From: Cornus controversa
Taxonomy: Eukaryota; Streptophyta; Magnoliopsida; Cornales; Cornaceae
Direction of reading: 5' to 3'
Length of the DNA: 64,000 nucleotides
Assembly: GCA_026545225.1 (NCBI GenBank)
Contig: CM048850.1
Coordinates: 8,853,501 to 8,917,500, forward strand
Positions 20,744 through 32,160 of this stretch are shown here, in pieces. Below the pieces are notes generated by a model that saw only the letters and a list, made by a program, of their open reading frames with translations, did not search any database and had not been told where the DNA came from. How positions within the stretch are numbered: position 1 is the stretch's first letter; every line of letters begins with the position of its first letter. A program made the position numbers and the translations under genes.

Positions 20744-22351
20744 TGAAATACCCCAACAGAATTTCGTGCATGAGGTGGCGAGTCTGATACACAAAACTTG
20801 AGGGATACTAACAACTGATAGCAAACAAGCATATAATACAATGACAAAAGAAAAAGAATTATAAATGCTGAAAGGAAAGTCTAACTGAAATAAAAAATCA
20901 TGTTAAATAACATTGTATTATTCTGATTGATACAACATGGAAGTCCGGTAACCCACAGACCCCTTAACAAAAAAAAACATAAAAGTAAAACTTTATGAAT
21001 AGATTTAAGTCCCTACACTAAAGTATGGTAAGGAATGGATGATTGTCACGCTCTACGAACTCCATGCGTAAATCTCCAGGTAGAAACTGTCTGGAACTTG
21101 AAATATCAACAAAGTGGGTTAAACCCATGAGCAAATTCTCTCTACTACAACCCAATCAGAGAACCGGTAAACATACCCTCTATATGAGGACAATAAAGAC
21201 ATATAGATATAATTATACTGCTTAGTCATTAAATCTCCTATCTTAGAAATAACTAGAACTATGTTCTGAACTAGCCCATCCATTATTACAATACAGATAA
21301 AACAAATTTCTAAGTTCAAACCATAGACCATCCTAAAATGCCTTCTTCCATATATTCTACAAATGCCTTACAAGGTATTAGGCAAACCTATCCTTCCTGC
21401 CTCCACCCATAATCCTTTCCCAAGACAACAAATTTATGTTTATATACAGTTAAAGATAAATCCACCAGCTCATAAATATATATCCCTAAATAAAATGCAT
21501 AAATACCATCCCAATATGAAACACAAGATTAACAAGATGCATTATGATCTTAATTTGCACAAACAAAGTAATTCAAATTATCTGACATGAAATTATCACC
21601 ACAAGACAAATCGTTCACAAGTAAACTATAATCAAGTATTTAATGGGCATTTATATCCTTAAAGGAAAATACATTCAAGTAAATCAAATTACACAATTTA
21701 ACCACTTTAGAGGCAAACACCCAATTCAACCCCCAATGCACTCAAATCTACGAGGGAGTCTAAACCTAACTCTTATCTAGGTTTCTGGGCCAATTCTACT
21801 TCTAAGAACCCTATTAAATCATTCTAGAATTTTCTAGAATTTTTGGGAATTTAAAAAAAATATTTTTCTAGCAAAAAGAAAAATAAAACATAATTCGAGG
21901 CATTCGTTTACAACCAACACAATCACAAGGGAGACTCATCTTCATATGAAATTTAAAACCTAGGTGCATTTTAATCCTATAAAGTTACCTAAATTTTTTG
22001 AGAATTTTCTGGAATTTTAAAATATTTTCTAAAAATAAAAGAAGGTGAAATCCAACTTTTAGACCCTTTAAAAATTAATTGAATAACAAGGGAAGATTAT
22101 TTTGAGTTGAAAATTTAAACCCAAGTGTATTTAGCCTCCAAAAAGTTACATTAAAAATTTTGGAAAATTTGAAAATTTCTAAGTATTTTCTAAAATTAAA
22201 GAAACTGAAAAACCCAGTTTTTAGACACTTTAAAAATTAATTTAAAGACAATGGTAAATCATTTCGACATGAAATTTAAACCCCGAGCTCCTTAAGCTCC
22301 CACGAAGTTGGCATAAAATATTGGGAATTTTTAGAATTATAAAAGAATTTT
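20744..22351 (-). mobile_element. LTR-L copy e, first part
   Basis: It begins TGAAATACCCCAACAG, the reverse complement of the family 3' end, and is interrupted at 22351 by the Tat gypsy element. The rest continues at 32161. It is more diverged from copies a, d and h than they are from each other, so it represents an older or separate subfamily. Confidence 0.7.
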
Positions 22352-22698
22352 TGAATGGAGTATTTGACTAGAATTTTGAAACGTGTAATAACGGTTGAAT
22401 TCAAGGTGACGTGGATAGGAGGTCTATTGTAATCTGGACTTCTCTATCTCTAAGAGTCAGTCTCCTACCATGACACAGTCTCATTCAACCGCTATAAATA
22501 CAGTGATGGTCCGTATACCAGGTACACAATAAGTACGCCCTTAATTCCTTTACAGCTTGGTGCGCCCTTCCGATTCTTGACTTGATCGTCGGAGCGTAAT
22601 CGGCCAGCACCTCACCGGTGTCCTTTCGATTACCCTTCTTTTGTCATTTTTCACAGGTCGGAGTCTGACCAACTCGAGGTGGATTTTTAGCTTCATTA
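22352..22698 (+). repeat. 5' LTR of the Tat gypsy element
   Basis: A 347-bp direct repeat of 31815-32160. CTATAAATA at about 22493 is a possible TATA box. It ends CTTCATTA, directly followed by the primer site. Confidence 0.93.
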
Positions 22699-22717
22699 GT
22701 TGGCGCCGTCTGTGGGA
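22699..22717 (+). promoter_or_regulatory. Primer-binding site of the Tat element
   Basis: GTTGGCGCCGTCTGTGGGA immediately follows the 5' LTR. It is the primer site seen in many plant gypsy elements. Confidence 0.85.
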
Positions 22718-23099
22718 ACGGTCACAAAATTTGACTGTCCTATTCAAATCATACACGAAGCATGATGCACCTTTGATCTGGATTGGACACCACGACCGTG
22801 CAGGATCCCCCTATTGGCCAAGGTTTTCCAGTACCTGACCTACCTGGCCAAAACGACCCTCCGGCCGCACAAGATCCTCCTATCGACACTGAACCCCAAA
22901 CGCACAGGACCCGACAGCTAATCCGTCCGCAGGTCATGGAGGTATGCAGCCCCCTAGACAGACGGACTTTTTGGGAACACACCCGAAGTCCCAAACGATC
23001 AGGGGCGTGTTGCAGCGTTGGAGCACCAGGTCCGAAACTTAAATCAAAGTTTGGTCCAGTTGCACCAGCAAAATGCGGCGATTCTATAATGCCTCCCTC

Positions 23100-24250
23100 C
23101 TTTGGCTCCGATGCCGTCGCCAAGTTATGTAAGGCCTGTTGATCCTGAGGAGGACGCTATTGGGAGAGAAAGTGAAGTCCCGATGGAGGACGCAGCTCAG
23201 AGTCACGTGAGAGGTGGGACGAATCACAGTCGTTCAGTCCCTCTTGAGAGGAGCCAACCCCATGGAGATTCTATGTCTCTTGCTTATCACGATATGGAGA
23301 TACAGGACCTAAGAGCCAGGGTAGAAAGCATAGCCCACGCCATAGGAGGGAAAGGTCCTGCCACAATAGAGAATTTGGTCTAGCAAACCAACCTCCCTTT
23401 CTTTGCAGGAGTAATGAATTGTCCCCTGCCCCCCAGGTTCAAGATGCCCATCGTGGAAAGCTTTGACGGGACTAAAGACCCGCTAAATCACCTGGAAACT
23501 TACAAGGCCTTGATGCATCTTCAAGTGGTACTCGACGAGATCATGTGCAGAGCCTTTCCCACTACATTAAAAGGCTCCGCCAGGTCCTGGTTCAATAGTT
23601 TAAAACCATCATCTGTCCGTTCTTTCAACGAGCTGAGCCAACTATTCGGTGACAATTTTATTGCCGCCCGAAGACACAGGAAACCCGCTACCTATCTCTT
23701 GAATGTGAGGCAAACTAAGGGGGAATCGTTGCGAGATTATATCAACCAGTTCAACAGAGAAATGTTATAAGTGGACGCCTTGGATGATAAGGTGGCGGTT
23801 ACAGCATTCATGGGAGGGCTATTACCCTCTAAATTCCTATACTCTATTTCAAAGCATTTCCCTAAAAGCATGTCCGAATTACTTGTGAAAGCCCAAAAAT
23901 ACATGAACGCCGAAGATGCCCTTGATGCCCGGAGGAAAAAAGGTGATAGCGATGAAAAGGTGAACAGGAAGAGGGGAGGGCAATCTAGCAGAGAGGAGTG
24001 GAACCCCAAGCACGGCAGAGTATCACAGGAACAGAACGACAAAGCCGTACGCCGTGAAAGGGGATTCGGTTTCACCTCGTTGAACACACCTATAAGTCAG
24101 ATCCTCCTCCACATCCAGGACGACCCGGCGGTGTCATGGCCTCCAAAGTTGAGAACAGATCCGGCTAGGAGATCCCGTGACAAGTATTGTAGGTTCCATC
24201 GCGATCATGGCTACGATACCAATGAATACATGGACTTGAAGAGATAGATT
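23100..24250 (+). pseudogene. Tat element gag region
   Basis: A proline-rich leader is followed by a retrotransposon gag core (FKMPIVESFDGTKDPLNHLETYK, then AFPTTLKGSARSWFNSLKPSS and the LRDYINQFNREML helix). The C-terminal part is basic and ends with a knuckle-like CRFHRDHGYDTNEY motif. It would form the particle shell in the cytoplasm. As part of an old element it is not whole. Confidence 0.85.
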
Positions 24251-24469
24251 GAGAATTTAATTCAAAGGGGCCAACTGCGGAGATTTGTAGCCGGCGGGGG
24301 GCAGAGAGCACAGAGTCAGACGCAGGATGTAAATGAAGGTACGGCTCACAAAAACCCTCCAATAGGGGAAATTAGAGTCATCTCAGGAGGAGTCGGGGGC
24401 GGCGGAGAGTCTAATGCCGCTCGCAAAGCACATGCAAGGAAAGTCAGAAATTTCTCCGAAGTCGGCGAG

Positions 24470-25369
24470 GTGAGCCAGTCACCCGCCAAGTGCCCTCGGT
24501 TGAACGACCAAGTCATTACTTTTTCAGAAGATGACACCAGAAAAGTTCAGCAACCTCACGATGATGCCCTCGTATTAACATTAATTATCGCCAATTTCAC
24601 AATTAGGCGGGTTTTAATCGATAACGGTAGTTCCGCAGACATCCTTTTTATAGATGCATTTGATCAGATGAAGATTGGAAGGAACAGACTCAAGACCACG
24701 CAATCTCCGCTCGTAGGTTTCTCAGGAGAGAAATTCCTTCCCTTAGGTACAATCGACCTCCCGGTCACCGCTGGTTCAAGTCCCAGACAGGTCACCGAGA
24801 TGGTAACTTTCTTTGTGGTAGATTGCCCAACCACGTATAATGTCATTTTGGGAAGGGCCATATTGAATGCTATGAGAGCAGTGACCTCCACTTATCACCT
24901 CCTCGTTCGATTCCCCACGGAGCATGGTGTTGGGGAATTAAGAGGAGATCAGGCCACTACCCGAGAGTGTTATGCCACCTCCCTAAGAGAGAAGAAGATA
25001 TCAAAAACCCTAAACATTGAGGCACAAGAGGTGGAGGAGAAAGAAAAGGTCCGTCAGGTAGAGCCAATGGAAGAACTAGTTGAGGTCAACTTGAATGCAC
25101 AGGGCGCAGGAAAGAAAGTGAGCCTGGGATCGTCACTCTCACCCACCTCTCGGGAAGAGATGCTACGATTCCTCAGAGCAAATGAAGATGTGTTCGCATG
25201 GTCCCACGAAGATATGCCTGGGATCGATCCAGCCATTACCGTATATCGACTGAATATCGACCCCACCGCCAAGCCAATTAGACAAAAAAGGAGAATCTTT
25301 GCCCCAGAAAGAAACACGACAATTTTCAAGGAGGTAGAGAAGTTATTGAAGGCCAACTTTGTATGGTAA
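24470..25369 (+). pseudogene. Tat element protease region
   Basis: Aspartic-protease motif VLIDNGSSADILF at about 24615-24655, followed by the linker and the start of the reverse-transcriptase region (RLNIDPTAKPIRQKRR). It processes the polyprotein in active relatives. It belongs to a broken element. Confidence 0.85.
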
Positions 25370-25387
25370 ACCAGTTACCCGGACTGG

Positions 25388-25978
25388 TTGGCAAACGTAG
25401 TGTTGGTTAAAAAATCTAATGGCAAGTGGCGCCTGTGTGTCGACTTTACTGATCTAAACAAAGCCTGTCCAAAAGATAACTTCCCTCTTCCCCGAATTGA
25501 CATGCTGGTGGAAGGAACGGCAGGGTACGAGCGGCTCAGCTTCATGGATGCCTACTCAGGATATAATCAAATTCTGATGTGGCCGTCAGACCAGGAAAGG
25601 ACATCCTTCATAACAGAAAGGGGGTTGTACTACTATACGGTGATGCCGTTCGGTCTAAAGAATGCCGGTGCAACTTATCAAAGGCTGGTAAATAGAATGT
25701 TCAAAGAACAAATTGGCAGGAATATGGAGGTGTATGTTGATGATATGCTTATCAAGAGTCAGAAGGCTGCCAACCACTTAATTGATCTACAGGAAGCCTT
25801 TGATGTCCTTCAAAAATACAGAATGAAGCTCAATCCAAATAAGTATGCATTCGGGGTATCTTCCGGGAAGTTCCTGGGCTATCTAGTCAACAAGAGGGGG
25901 ATAGAAGTTAACCACAGAAGGTGCAAGCCATCCTGGATACAAGATCACCTAGAACTATTAAAGAAGTCCAAAAGTTGA
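25388..25978 (+). pseudogene. Tat element reverse-transcriptase palm
   Basis: Recognisable blocks are KWRLCVDFTDLNKACPKDNFPLP, LSFMDAYSGYNQI, ERTSFIT, YYTVMPFGLKNAGATYQR and the catalytic VYVDDML. The order and wording are those of Ty3/gypsy reverse transcriptases. Confidence 0.92.
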
Positions 25979-27280
25979 CAAGTAAGGTGGCAGCATTAAG
26001 CGGGTTGATTTTCTGTGCTACAGACAGGTGTCTACCATTTTATCATGTCCTCAAGCGGGCCTTTGAGTGGACTCCAGAATGTGAGCAGGCCTTAAACGAG
26101 CTAAAGCGATACCTCATCTCACCCCCGCTCTTGTTATGCGCGTATGTAGGAGAGGAGTTATACTTGTACTTGGTTGTCTCCCCCGCGACAGTTAGCTCTG
26201 CGCTAGTATGGGAAGAAGAGGGAGTGCAAAGGCCAGTTTACTATACCAGTAGGGTTCTCTGGGGGGCGAAAGAAAGGTATCCCTCCATAGAGAAGCTAGC
26301 ATTTTCCTTGGTTACGGCGGCCAGGAAACTCAGGCCATATTTCCAAGCACACACTATTGTGGTACTAACCGACCAACCGCTCCGACAAGTCCTCTTCAAA
26401 CCTGAAACCTCCGTGCGGCTCGTGAAGTGGTCCATGGAGCTAGGAGAATTTGACATCCGATACAAGCCAAGGACAGCAGTCAAGGGCCAAGTGCTGGCAG
26501 ATTTCATAGCTGAGTTCACATACCCTCAGGAAGATAAACAGGTTCAGCAGGAAGAAGCGGAAGATACAACCCAACAAGACAGGGAGAATCTAATGGACCC
26601 TGATTGCACGTGGCAATTATTTGTGGATGGGTCATCAAATTCGCAAGCCAGTGGCGCAGGGATACTAATCAGATCTCCAGTGGGAGAAACATTCAAGTAT
26701 ACCCTGCAATTTGGATTCAAGGCAACAAACAATGAGGCTGAATACGAAGCCTTGATTGCGGGATTGAAGCTAGCTGGTATCCTCAAAGTTAGACAGTTAA
26801 AAGCTTATATCGACTCCCAGCTAATTGCCCGGCAAGTCAGTAAAGAATACGAGGCAAAGAGAGTAAGGATGAAATCTTACTTGCAAAAAGTACAAGAGCT
26901 GGTTACTCGTTTTCAGAAGTTTTCAATCACGCGGGTCCCCCGTAGTGAAAACTCTAATGCAGATGCCCTCGCTCGATTAGCTACGGCACAAGAGGCTGCC
27001 CAAGGGGGAGTGCTTGTAGAGCGTATGGATCACCCGAGCATAACAGAAGCAACAGCGTGTGAAGTAAACCAAGTTACCCTGGGGATGGAATGGGCAGACC
27101 CAATAGTTAAGTACATAAATAATGGCGAATTGCCATCCGACAAAGCAGAGGCGCACAGAACGAGGATCAGGGCATCTAGGTACACCTTGATCGATGAAAT
27201 CCTCTACAAAAGGGGAGTCTCCTTACCATACCTACAATGCGTGTCGGTAGGAGAAGCTCAGAATGTCATGAGGGAAATTC
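25979..27280 (+). pseudogene. Tat element dual RNase H region
   Basis: The connection and first RNase H (RPVYYTSRVLWGAKERYPSIEK, LVKWSMELGEFDI) are followed, after an acidic spacer, by a second RNase H-like domain (WQLFVDGSSNSQASGAGI, NNEAEYEALIAGL, SENSNADALARLAT). A second, host-like RNase H downstream of the first is a hallmark of the Tat/Ogre branch and fixes the lineage. Confidence 0.88.
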
Positions 27281-28263
27281 ACGAAGGGGAGTGTGGAAAC
27301 CATGCGGGGGGGCAGGTCCTTGGCTCACAAGGCCATTAGGCAGGGATACGATTGGCCCTCCATGCAGCAGGATGCGTTGAACTTTGTTAAGAGATGTGAA
27401 AAGTGCCAACACTTCACCAACATCCCGAGGCAACCTCCGGAAGAGTTGACACCGATAGTGGCCCAATGGCCTTTTGCCCAATGGGGAATGGATTTTGTTG
27501 GCCCTCTACCCATGGGAAAGGGGCAGACAAAATTCGCAATTGTAGCGGTTGACTACTTCACCAAATGGGTGGAAGCCGAGCCCCTAGCTACAATTGGGGA
27601 AAGGAATGTCATCAATTTCACTTGGAAATCGATCATATGCAGGTTTGGTGTTCCAAAAGTCATATTATGGATAACGCAAAATAGTTTGAAAGCCGACGAT
27701 TCCAGGATTTTTGCATAGAGCATAGCATAAACTACCGGTACTCCTCACCAGGCCACCTGAAGGCCAATGGGCAGGCTGAAATAGCCAATAGAACCATATT
27801 TAAAATGATCAAGAAACGCCTAGATGACTCCAAAGGAGCATGGCCAGAACTGCTGCCAAGCATTTTGTGGGCCTACAGGACCACCGTCAGAGTCCCCACA
27901 GGAGAGATGCCCTACTTCTTAGCTTTCGGAAGCGAGGTAGTTCTGCCTGTCGAAATAGGGACGGTGGCGAGCCACTGTGCCAAGCATTATGATCCAGTTC
28001 ACAATGAGAAGGAACTAAGGGCCAGTGTCGACTTCATCTACGAGAAAAAGGAGCAGGTGCAGGTACGAATGGCCGCGTATCAACAGGCCATGTCCTGGTA
28101 TTACAACACCAGAGTCAAGCATAGGAGTTTTCAGCCTGGTGATCTAATCTTGCAGGAAGTTACTCAAGCCACCAAACCTCACGGCATTGGAAAGCTGGCC
28201 CCTAATTGGGAGGGCCCGTATAAAGTGATCAGGACTCAAAGGCGAGGCACTTACTGGCTGTAA
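27281..28263 (+). pseudogene. Tat element integrase
   Basis: A zinc-binding end (CEKCQHFTNIPRQPPEEL), a catalytic core (QWGMDFVGPLPMGKGQ, FAIVAVDYFTKWVEAEPLA, GQAEIANRTI) and a C-terminal domain (NWEGPYKVIRTQRRGTYWL). It joins cDNA to the chromosome in active relatives. It belongs to a broken element. Confidence 0.9.
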
Positions 28264-28562
28264 ACATTAGAAGGAAAATAATTGGCCCATCCTTGGAATG
28301 CCGAGCATTTAAGGAAGTTCTATCAGTAAGGTTTTTCTTGACTTGTTAATTTTTTGCCCCGTCCTCTTTAGTTTTAGTTTGCATCTGCCTTCAACAAGTA
28401 TTATTGTAGAGGTTGGCTTTGTTGCCAGACCTTAAGTATCATTTTAGAGGTTGGCGCTAATACCCAAAGACCTCAGGATAGGACTCCTGTCCAGTCCCAT
28501 TTTGTCTTTTGTAAGTCTTTATTATAGAATGTCAATAAAAGGAGTTATTCCTCAAAACGTGT

Positions 28563-29040
28563 TGTTGCAAAACCCTACGGGGACACACCTCTATGGAGGG
28601 CCTTTGAAGAAAAAGGCAGGATGAATAAATCCCGAGAAAAATATTACCCTACAGGGGCAAAACTCTATGGGGACACACCTCTGTGGAGGGCCTTTGAAGA
28701 AAAAGGCAGGATGAATAAATCCCAAGAAAAATGTTACCCTACGGGGGCAAACCCTACGGGGACACACCTCTATGGAGGGCCTTTGAAGAAAAAGGCGGGA
28801 TGAATAAATCCCGAGAAAAATGTTACCCTACGGGGGCAAAACCCTACGGGGACACACCTCTATGGAGGGCCTTTGAAGAAAAAGGTGGGATGAATAAATC
28901 CCGAGAAAAATATTATCCTACGGGGACACACCTCTATGGAGGGCCTTTGAAGAAAAAGGAGGGATGAACAAATCCTGAGGAAAATATTACCCTACGGAGA
29001 CAAAACCCTACGGGGACACACCTCCATGGAGGGCCTGTTT
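28563..29040 (+). repeat. Tandem repeat of about 90 bp, 5-6 copies, in the Tat element
   Basis: The unit contains GGGGACACACCTCTATGGAGG, CCTTTGAAGAAAAAGG and GGATGAATAAATCCCGAG, with copies about 76-91 bp apart. Tandem arrays between integrase and the 3' LTR are common in Tat elements. The small frames through the array are side effects of the repeat. Confidence 0.9.
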
Positions 29041-29249
29041 TACGATTAAAAGAGAATGAATCAAAACTTCGAGAATGTACATGGACATTGCAAAAGTTAC
29101 CTCTGCAAAATGACCCATGTTCAATAAAAAAAGAGAAGAAAGAATATACGATCCCTCATTGATTAACAATAGAAAAAGATACATGGGGCCTCTACAAAGG
29201 AGAAGCATTACATAGGTACCAAAAGAAAGAAAAAAAACTCCAGCTCAGG

Positions 29250-31021
29250 CGTTAGGATCTCCAAGTCGCAGACCAGAGAAGTTCATATCAAGCCATTGAT
29301 CTTGTGCCACTTCACGAAAATACTCAAACCCATCAATATATGACTGGTTGAGGGCCCTGTCAAAATTAGGCGAATCCTTGAAATGCTTGACAACCAGTTC
29401 TTTGATTCCAACTAAGTCGGCATTCCACCGAGCCATCTCCTCTTGGCGCCATCTCCTCTTGGTTGGAATCAAAGCTGTTCCTTGGCGAAAGCTGTTTTCT
29501 GCTTCTCCAGCTCCTCCTCTGCACATAAGAGGCGGTTGGAGAGACTATGGGCAATCGTCAGGCCCTGTTAAACACACAAGGAAAACACACAGCTAAGAGA
29601 AAAGAAAGATGAGAATTTCACTCAAGCACGATAAGAAGGCTAGGGGCATACTTGAGCCATATTGGCCAGCAAATATTCGTTGGAGGAAACAAAGTCGATA
29701 ACGTCCACCTTTTCGAGGTCACGTGGGAGAACAAATTCCCCAGCCCTTTTTATAGCAAAAGATGTGTCAGATAGCAATGACCCGGTGTGGCTGGCCGCCA
29801 GGGTTAATAGCCCGGTGTGGCTAGTAGTTGGAGAGAAGGATACATGCGAGCCGCCTCCACCAAAGAGTTGAGTTGCCAGCACCCCAAAGGCACTTGGGTC
29901 CGCAAGGCTACCAACAGCAAATAGAGGAGTATAAGGTATTCCAAAGGGGCTGGGGCCAGGGGTCGGAGTACTCATAGTGGCAGGGAGGGGAGAATTCCTA
30001 ATAGAGGGAGGAGAAGATAAGCCCCCACCTACGGGTACACCGGTGCTCCGGATAACCACAGGCTGATGCCGTCTTTTTTGAGCAGGGGACGAGGATCCCG
30101 CGACACCTTTTCCTTTCGCCAACATGAGTATGTCTCGATCAGGCCTTCTTCGAGATCCTGTACGAGTGTACGGCAAACTTATATTTCTCAACTCTAGGAA
30201 GAGAAGGAGTGAAGAATAAAAAGTGTAAGAATATACCTCGCCTATCTCCAATCACGTGAGGAGGGTAACCTAGTGTACTCAATCACGCATCGGAGGTCAA
30301 AGTCACCGCATCTCTCATACCGAGATCATAAATGATGTCTAGCCTATCTTCCTCTTCTCGACTCACATCTGGCTCTACTCTAACCGCTAGTTTATTAAAA
30401 TATATAAATTTGTGTAAGCATACGTAAAGAAGGTGGAAGTAGCGTAAAAGAAGGAAAGAGGAGGAAAAGCTCACCACTTACGACCCCGTCAGTCCAGGTG
30501 CGGGGAATGCAGTGAGGGGGAAGCTCCCAATTTCCCGAGATGAAAAAGAATCATTCCTTCCAGTTTTTTATCCGCTAACTGTTGTCAAGAACCACCAGTC
30601 CTTTGGGAAAACTCCCTGCCCCGCGAGACTGGCCTTGAATGTGACGCCAGTCCTTGCTTTTTAAAAGAGTATAACAAGAAAGGAACTCATTAACAGTTGG
30701 TTGAGGGGTGAGCTTACTAGACCTCCAAAGGACCAGAGTGGCCATGATAATACGCCAAGAGTTAGGCGTAAGTTGAGAAGGATAGAGGTTGATATACCGG
30801 AGCAGCTCTTTTGCAAAGTTTGGGATTGGAAAGCGTAGGCCCGAAAGAAAGTAGCCTTTATAGAAGCACGTTTCTCCTAGACAGATGGAGAAAGCCCTCT
30901 CTGCGGGTAGAGGAGCTTTAGCTAAGACCCCATCCGGAAAGGAAAATAAAGCTGCTAGCTCCTCCACCTCGGCATCGGTCATGGTAGAGCTGATATCTTG
31001 GCATTCGTTATAGTCTGCCAT
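29250..31021 (-). pseudogene. Antisense accessory gene of the Tat element
   Basis: Four exon-like blocks lie on the minus strand, opposite to gag-pol: about 31021-30575, 30400-30285, 30240-29645 and 29526-29250. The first starts MADYNECQD and contains FPIPNFAKELLRYINLYPSQL and NSWRIIMATLVLW, which resembles the putative gypsy-type transposon domain (PF04195) known as an antisense frame in Grande/Tat elements. A TATATAAG box on the minus strand near 31235 would suit an independent promoter. The family is known to splice this transcript. Its function is not established. Confidence 0.7.
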
Positions 31022-31364
31022 TATAGAATGAAGGAAATGGAACACTTGTACAAGGGGAGAACCGGGGGCAAATAGCTCTGGGTTGGGCTTGTCAAAGTTA
31101 TGATCGATGATATGTAGACAACGAGAAAGAGAAGGTAAAATAGTGTAGGGCATGGACTGGTGAAGCGAATTATAAATGAAGAGAGAACTAGTAATAAGAT
31201 GTGTTGGAGTGAAGGATAAATGGAGGTGGGGTTGCTTATATAGACAAATGAAGCCAACCGTTGTAAACCCTCCAACAGTCCTCAAGCAACGTTCATGAGG
31301 CACTTTTTGTAACATTCATAAGCCAAACGGTGGCAAGGAAAGCCAACACAGAGCTTGGACGAGC

Positions 31365-31638
31365 ATGGCGAGATCACACAGAGCATGGCCAAATCGTAGG
31401 GCGTGGACGGGCCCACCTAGCCGTAGCCAACCCAAAGCTGGGCACGGTTGGAAGGTAGCCTGGCCGAGCGCCGCTCGGCCCACCTGGCCGGACACTGCCT
31501 GGCCAGGCGCGGCCTGGCGTGAGCCTGGCCGGGCGCGGCCGGGCCCACCCTGCCGGGCGCTGCCGGGCCCACTCGGCGTGTGCCAAGCGCGGAAGAAGAA
31601 AAGAAAAGGAAAGAAAAAAGAAAAAGGAAAGAAAAAAG

Positions 31639-31670
<32 letters not shown>

Positions 31671-31712
31671 GGAAAAAAAGGAAAGAAGAAAAAAAGGAAA
31701 AAGAGAAAAGGT
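31365..31712. repeat. GC-rich degenerate repeats and a polypurine run in the Tat element
   Basis: At 31400-31585 the motif GGCCGGGCG/GGGCCCAC is repeated in degenerate form. From about 31590 to 31712 the plus strand is almost only A and G (AAAGAAAAGGAAAG type). A long frame through this stretch is pure low-complexity. Confidence 0.8.
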
Positions 31713-31814
31713 GTTTATATCTATAGGTGTTATTTACAGGCCAAGGTAAAGCCCAGCAAGCCATTCAAAGTGTTCATAAGGCCCAACAAGCGACCCTCAC
31801 GAATAGGGGGCAAC

Positions 31815-32160
31815 TGATGGAGTATTTGACTAGAATTTTGAAACGTGTAATAACGGTTGAATTCAAGGTGACGTGGATAGGAGGTCTATTGTAATTTGGA
31901 CTTCTCTATCTCTAAGAGTCAGTCTCCTACTATGACACAGTCTCATGCAACCGTTATACATACAGTGATGTTCCGTATATCAGGTACGCAATAAATACGC
32001 CCTTAATTCCTTTACAGCCTAGTGCGCCCTTCCGATTCCTGACTTGATCGTCGGAGCGTAATCGGCCGGCACCTCACCGGTGTCCTTTCGATTACCCTTC
32101 TTTTATCTTTTTTCACATGTCGGAGTTTGACCAACTCGAGGTGGATTTTTAGCTTCATCA
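31815..32160 (+). repeat. 3' LTR of the Tat gypsy element
   Basis: TGATGGAG to CTTCATCA, so its tips form the inverted repeat TGATG/CATCA. A purine run GAATAGGGGG precedes it. Confidence 0.93.

Larger units (their letters stand above)
22352..32160 (+). mobile_element. Ty3/gypsy element of the Tat type, nested in LTR-L copy e
   Basis: The element is about 9.8 kb, with 347-bp and 346-bp LTRs starting TGA(A)TGG and ending CTTCATYA. A primer site TTGGCGCCGTCTGTGGG follows the first LTR at 22700, and a purine run (GAATAGGGGG) lies just before the second. The order gag, protease, reverse transcriptase, two RNase H domains, integrase, tandem repeats and an antisense gene before the 3' LTR is typical of plant Tat elements. 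The LTRs differ at about 18 of 346 sites by eye (about 5%), suggesting an age of a few million years. It is broken in several places. LTR-L sequence continues on both sides; a T-rich site flanks both ends. Confidence 0.93.

Noticed and set aside
28563-29040. Possible CRISPR-like array
   Set aside because: Repeats are about 90 bp, directly adjacent, without unique spacers, and inside a plant retrotransposon.
31365-31817. 150-residue Lys/Glu- and Arg/Pro-rich frame
   Set aside because: It lies wholly in GC-rich repeats and a purine run within the Tat element.
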